A stretch of DNA of 64,000 nucleotides from Saccharomyces paradoxus. Lineage: Eukaryota; Ascomycota; Saccharomycetes; Saccharomycetales; Saccharomycetaceae. A program made the translations under genes and the position numbers. Each line of letters begins with the position of its first letter. The stretch's first letter is position 1. The stretch is from assembly GCF_002079055.1 (NCBI RefSeq), contig NC_047490.1:806001-870000 (forward strand), read 5' to 3'. The notes beneath the pieces are model-generated. The model was given only the letters and a program-made list of their open reading frames with translations, was not told the origin of the DNA and searched no databases. Shown in pieces: positions 62,483-64,000 of the stretch.

Positions 62483-64000
62483 TTATATATCATTATCCGT
62501 AACATCATCGTGAAAACCAGTATCCTCGTTAATTATTGTCTGGATTAGCCATTCTTTTGATTCGGTGTGAAATTTATAATCAAGGTTTTTAAATTTCACA
62601 GTTACTTGACTTCTCAATTTTTCAAGAAGCCTCATCTGGGATTTACCGTTATTTTCGTTAACATATATGAGAAACTTCAATTTTTGATCAGACAATGCTG
62701 ATCCTATTCTGGGCACTAAAGAGCCTAAAGTATTTAATAATGGTTCCGTATTATCCACATCGATATTGGGCAAATCAATTGTAAGCATTCTACCTGCGCT
62801 CAAACAAGCAAAAGCGAATTTGACAAAACTGTCCAATTCAGATCTACCCCATATAATAACAATGTAGTCATGTAGCAGTTTTCTCACTCCGCATATCTGA
62901 TCTCTTAAATTAGATCCCCGTAAGAATTCTGTATAAAATGAGAAAATGTTGTTAGATTTGATAATTCCTCCCTTTGATTGGTAATCTGACGATAACCGGA
63001 AACTCTCACCCGAAGGTAATAAGTACTGGTATATCAAGTATGGCATTATTCTTTTCTTTTCAATGCATGCACTTATAAATTTCCAATGTAGTGTAGGCCA
63101 CCCCAACGCCAAAGTTTCTAAGTACTTTAAGCTTCTTAAATGTCGTTTCGTGATCAGGCAAGCGAACCTGTAATCGGTAAATAAGGAATGAGGTTTCCAG
63201 ATTAGTTTCATGATTGATTCCCGAATATTCTCTAAATTCCCTTTATTAATTAGAGGCTTAGCTGGTGGATGAGTGAAATTAAATAGAGTGGAAAATCCAG
63301 ACTCAATCACAGTACCGCCTTGCGATTCAATGATCTGACGCAGTTCATCCCTATTTTCAAATAAGCTTGTCAAAACAAAAATACATTTATCAAATACATT
63401 CCCCTTTCTGATTTCTCCGGAAGAAAAAAGTAAGCCTGGAACTCCCACATACTCTGATAATGAGTCCTTCGTATCCTTTTTAATAATTTCCTTCTTTTCG
63501 GAGCTCGATTCCAGCTCGTTATTATGCACACTAGTATGGGCGTTCATCCCTTTTTCATCATCAGTGAGTTTCTTCGGAGACAGAACGTTGGTCATTGACT
63601 TCCTTCCTCTAATGGGATGCCTCAAGTACCTGTATGCGTCGCCTTTAGTTTTTTCATTATCTTCCAATATTATTTTTGCCCTTTTGGCCCACTCGCTTAG
63701 GTCAAGGCTAATGGAGCTCAGAGCTTTGATTATGGTTCTTTTCCCCAACGATCCGCTTGAATTTTTCTTTTTCAAATGAACCGTATCATATCCTCGAATA
63801 CACCTTATTGTATTGGGATCATGGCTACGACATTCTAGACCAACCACTACGTACTCATTTCCATCAGAGGTAACTGCGTCCCCTACCCTGATGTCCAAAT
63901 AGTAGATGTCCTCGCCTTTGGTTAGTGACCTTCCTGTTTCAAAATAAATCCAACAACCATCTTGATTAGTGTCAACTTCCAGTAGAATACCTGGATAAAA
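62483..64000 (-). CDS. RAD9: DNA damage checkpoint adaptor Rad9, C-terminal part (cut by window end)
   Basis: The minus frame is open from base 64000 to the stop at 62483-62485, giving 505 codons; no genuine ATG start is inside, and the full yeast protein is about 1,309 residues. Rad9 is the 53BP1/Crb2-type adaptor that transmits Mec1 signals to Rad53 and Chk1. Visible at the N-terminal side is the Tudor region (for example VGDAVTSDGNEYVVVGLECR), which reads H3K79me. A Lys/Ser linker follows, then the tandem BRCT module: FDKCIFVLTSLFENRDELRQ begins BRCT1, and the GWPTLHWKFISACIEKKRIM block closes it. BRCT2 follows to the end. It converges on ADR1. Confidence 0.95.
   Translation of the reverse strand, partial: FYPGILLEVDTNQDGCWIYFETGRSLTKGEDIYYLDIRVGDAVTSDGNEYVVVGLECRSHDPNTIRCIRGYDTVHLKKKNSSGSLGKRTIIKALSSISLDLSEWAKRAKIILEDNEKTKGDAYRYLRHPIRGRKSMTNVLSPKKLTDDEKGMNAHTSVHNNELESSSEKKEIIKKDTKDSLSEYVGVPGLLFSSGEIRKGNVFDKCIFVLTSLFENRDELRQIIESQGGTVIESGFSTLFNFTHPPAKPLINKGNLENIRESIMKLIWKPHSLFTDYRFACLITKRHLRSLKYLETLALGWPTLHWKFISACIEKKRIMPYLIYQYLLPSGESFRLSSDYQSKGGIIKSNNIFSFYTEFLRGSNLRDQICGVRKLLHDYIVIIWGRSELDSFVKFAFACLSAGRMLTIDLPNIDVDNTEPLLNTLGSLVPRIGSALSDQKLKFLIYVNENNGKSQMRLLEKLRSQVTVKFKNLDYKFHTESKEWLIQTIINEDTGFHDDVTDNDI

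Overview
The window is an ordinary, gene-dense nuclear chromosome segment from a budding yeast of the Saccharomyces sensu stricto group. Almost every gene is a one-to-one, same-order, same-strand match to the right arm of S. cerevisiae chromosome IV, from SCC2 (YDR180W) to RAD9 (YDR217C). Several proteins differ from the S. cerevisiae versions as I recall them: Spc19 has 168 rather than 165 residues, Upc2 916 rather than 913, Adr1 1333 rather than 1323, and there are scattered substitutions elsewhere. I therefore think it is a sibling species (for example S. paradoxus, S. mikatae, S. jurei, S. kudriavzevii or S. arboricola) rather than S. cerevisiae. I cannot decide which by eye. No protein gene here needs an intron; the only intron I see is in the tRNA gene.

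Layout, 1-16 kb: C-terminus of SCC2(+), SAS4(-), CDC1(+), PLP1(+), ATC1(-), UPS3(-), SND1(-), CCT6(+), SLY1(+), RVB1(-). 16-36 kb: HST4(+), NUP42(-), MSS116(-), REF2(+), CAB5(-), CBS2(+), RKM2(-), VPS64(-), SPC19(+), RAV2(-), COQ4(+), MSC2(+). 36-64 kb: EBS1(+), UME6(-), MSS4(+), the small YDR210W-like gene(+), a retrotransposon-scarred interval with an intron-bearing tRNA-Ile(UAU) gene, GCD6(+), TCP1(+), UPC2(+), AHA1(+), ADR1(+) and the C-terminal part of RAD9(-), cut by the window end.

The genes are individually transcribed housekeeping and regulatory genes, not an operon or a single system. Themes recur: chaperonin and Hsp90 function (CCT6, TCP1, PLP1, AHA1), mitochondrial expression and cofactors (MSS116, CBS2, COQ4, CAB5, UPS3), chromatin, checkpoint and chromosome segregation (SCC2, SAS4, HST4, RVB1, SPC19, RAD9), RNA processing and export (REF2, NUP42, EBS1), and transcription factors for sterol, carbon-source and meiotic control (UPC2, ADR1, UME6).

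The only accessory-type region is about 45.9-47.4 kb. There, Ty1/Ty2-type delta LTR relics lie upstream of the tRNA gene and bracket about 470 bp of decayed, unidentified coding-like DNA. I found no convincing previously undescribed system. The best leads are that relic, a 38-codon small ORF between MSC2 and EBS1, PACE-like sites shared by two chaperonin genes, and a pair of perfect ARS consensus matches.
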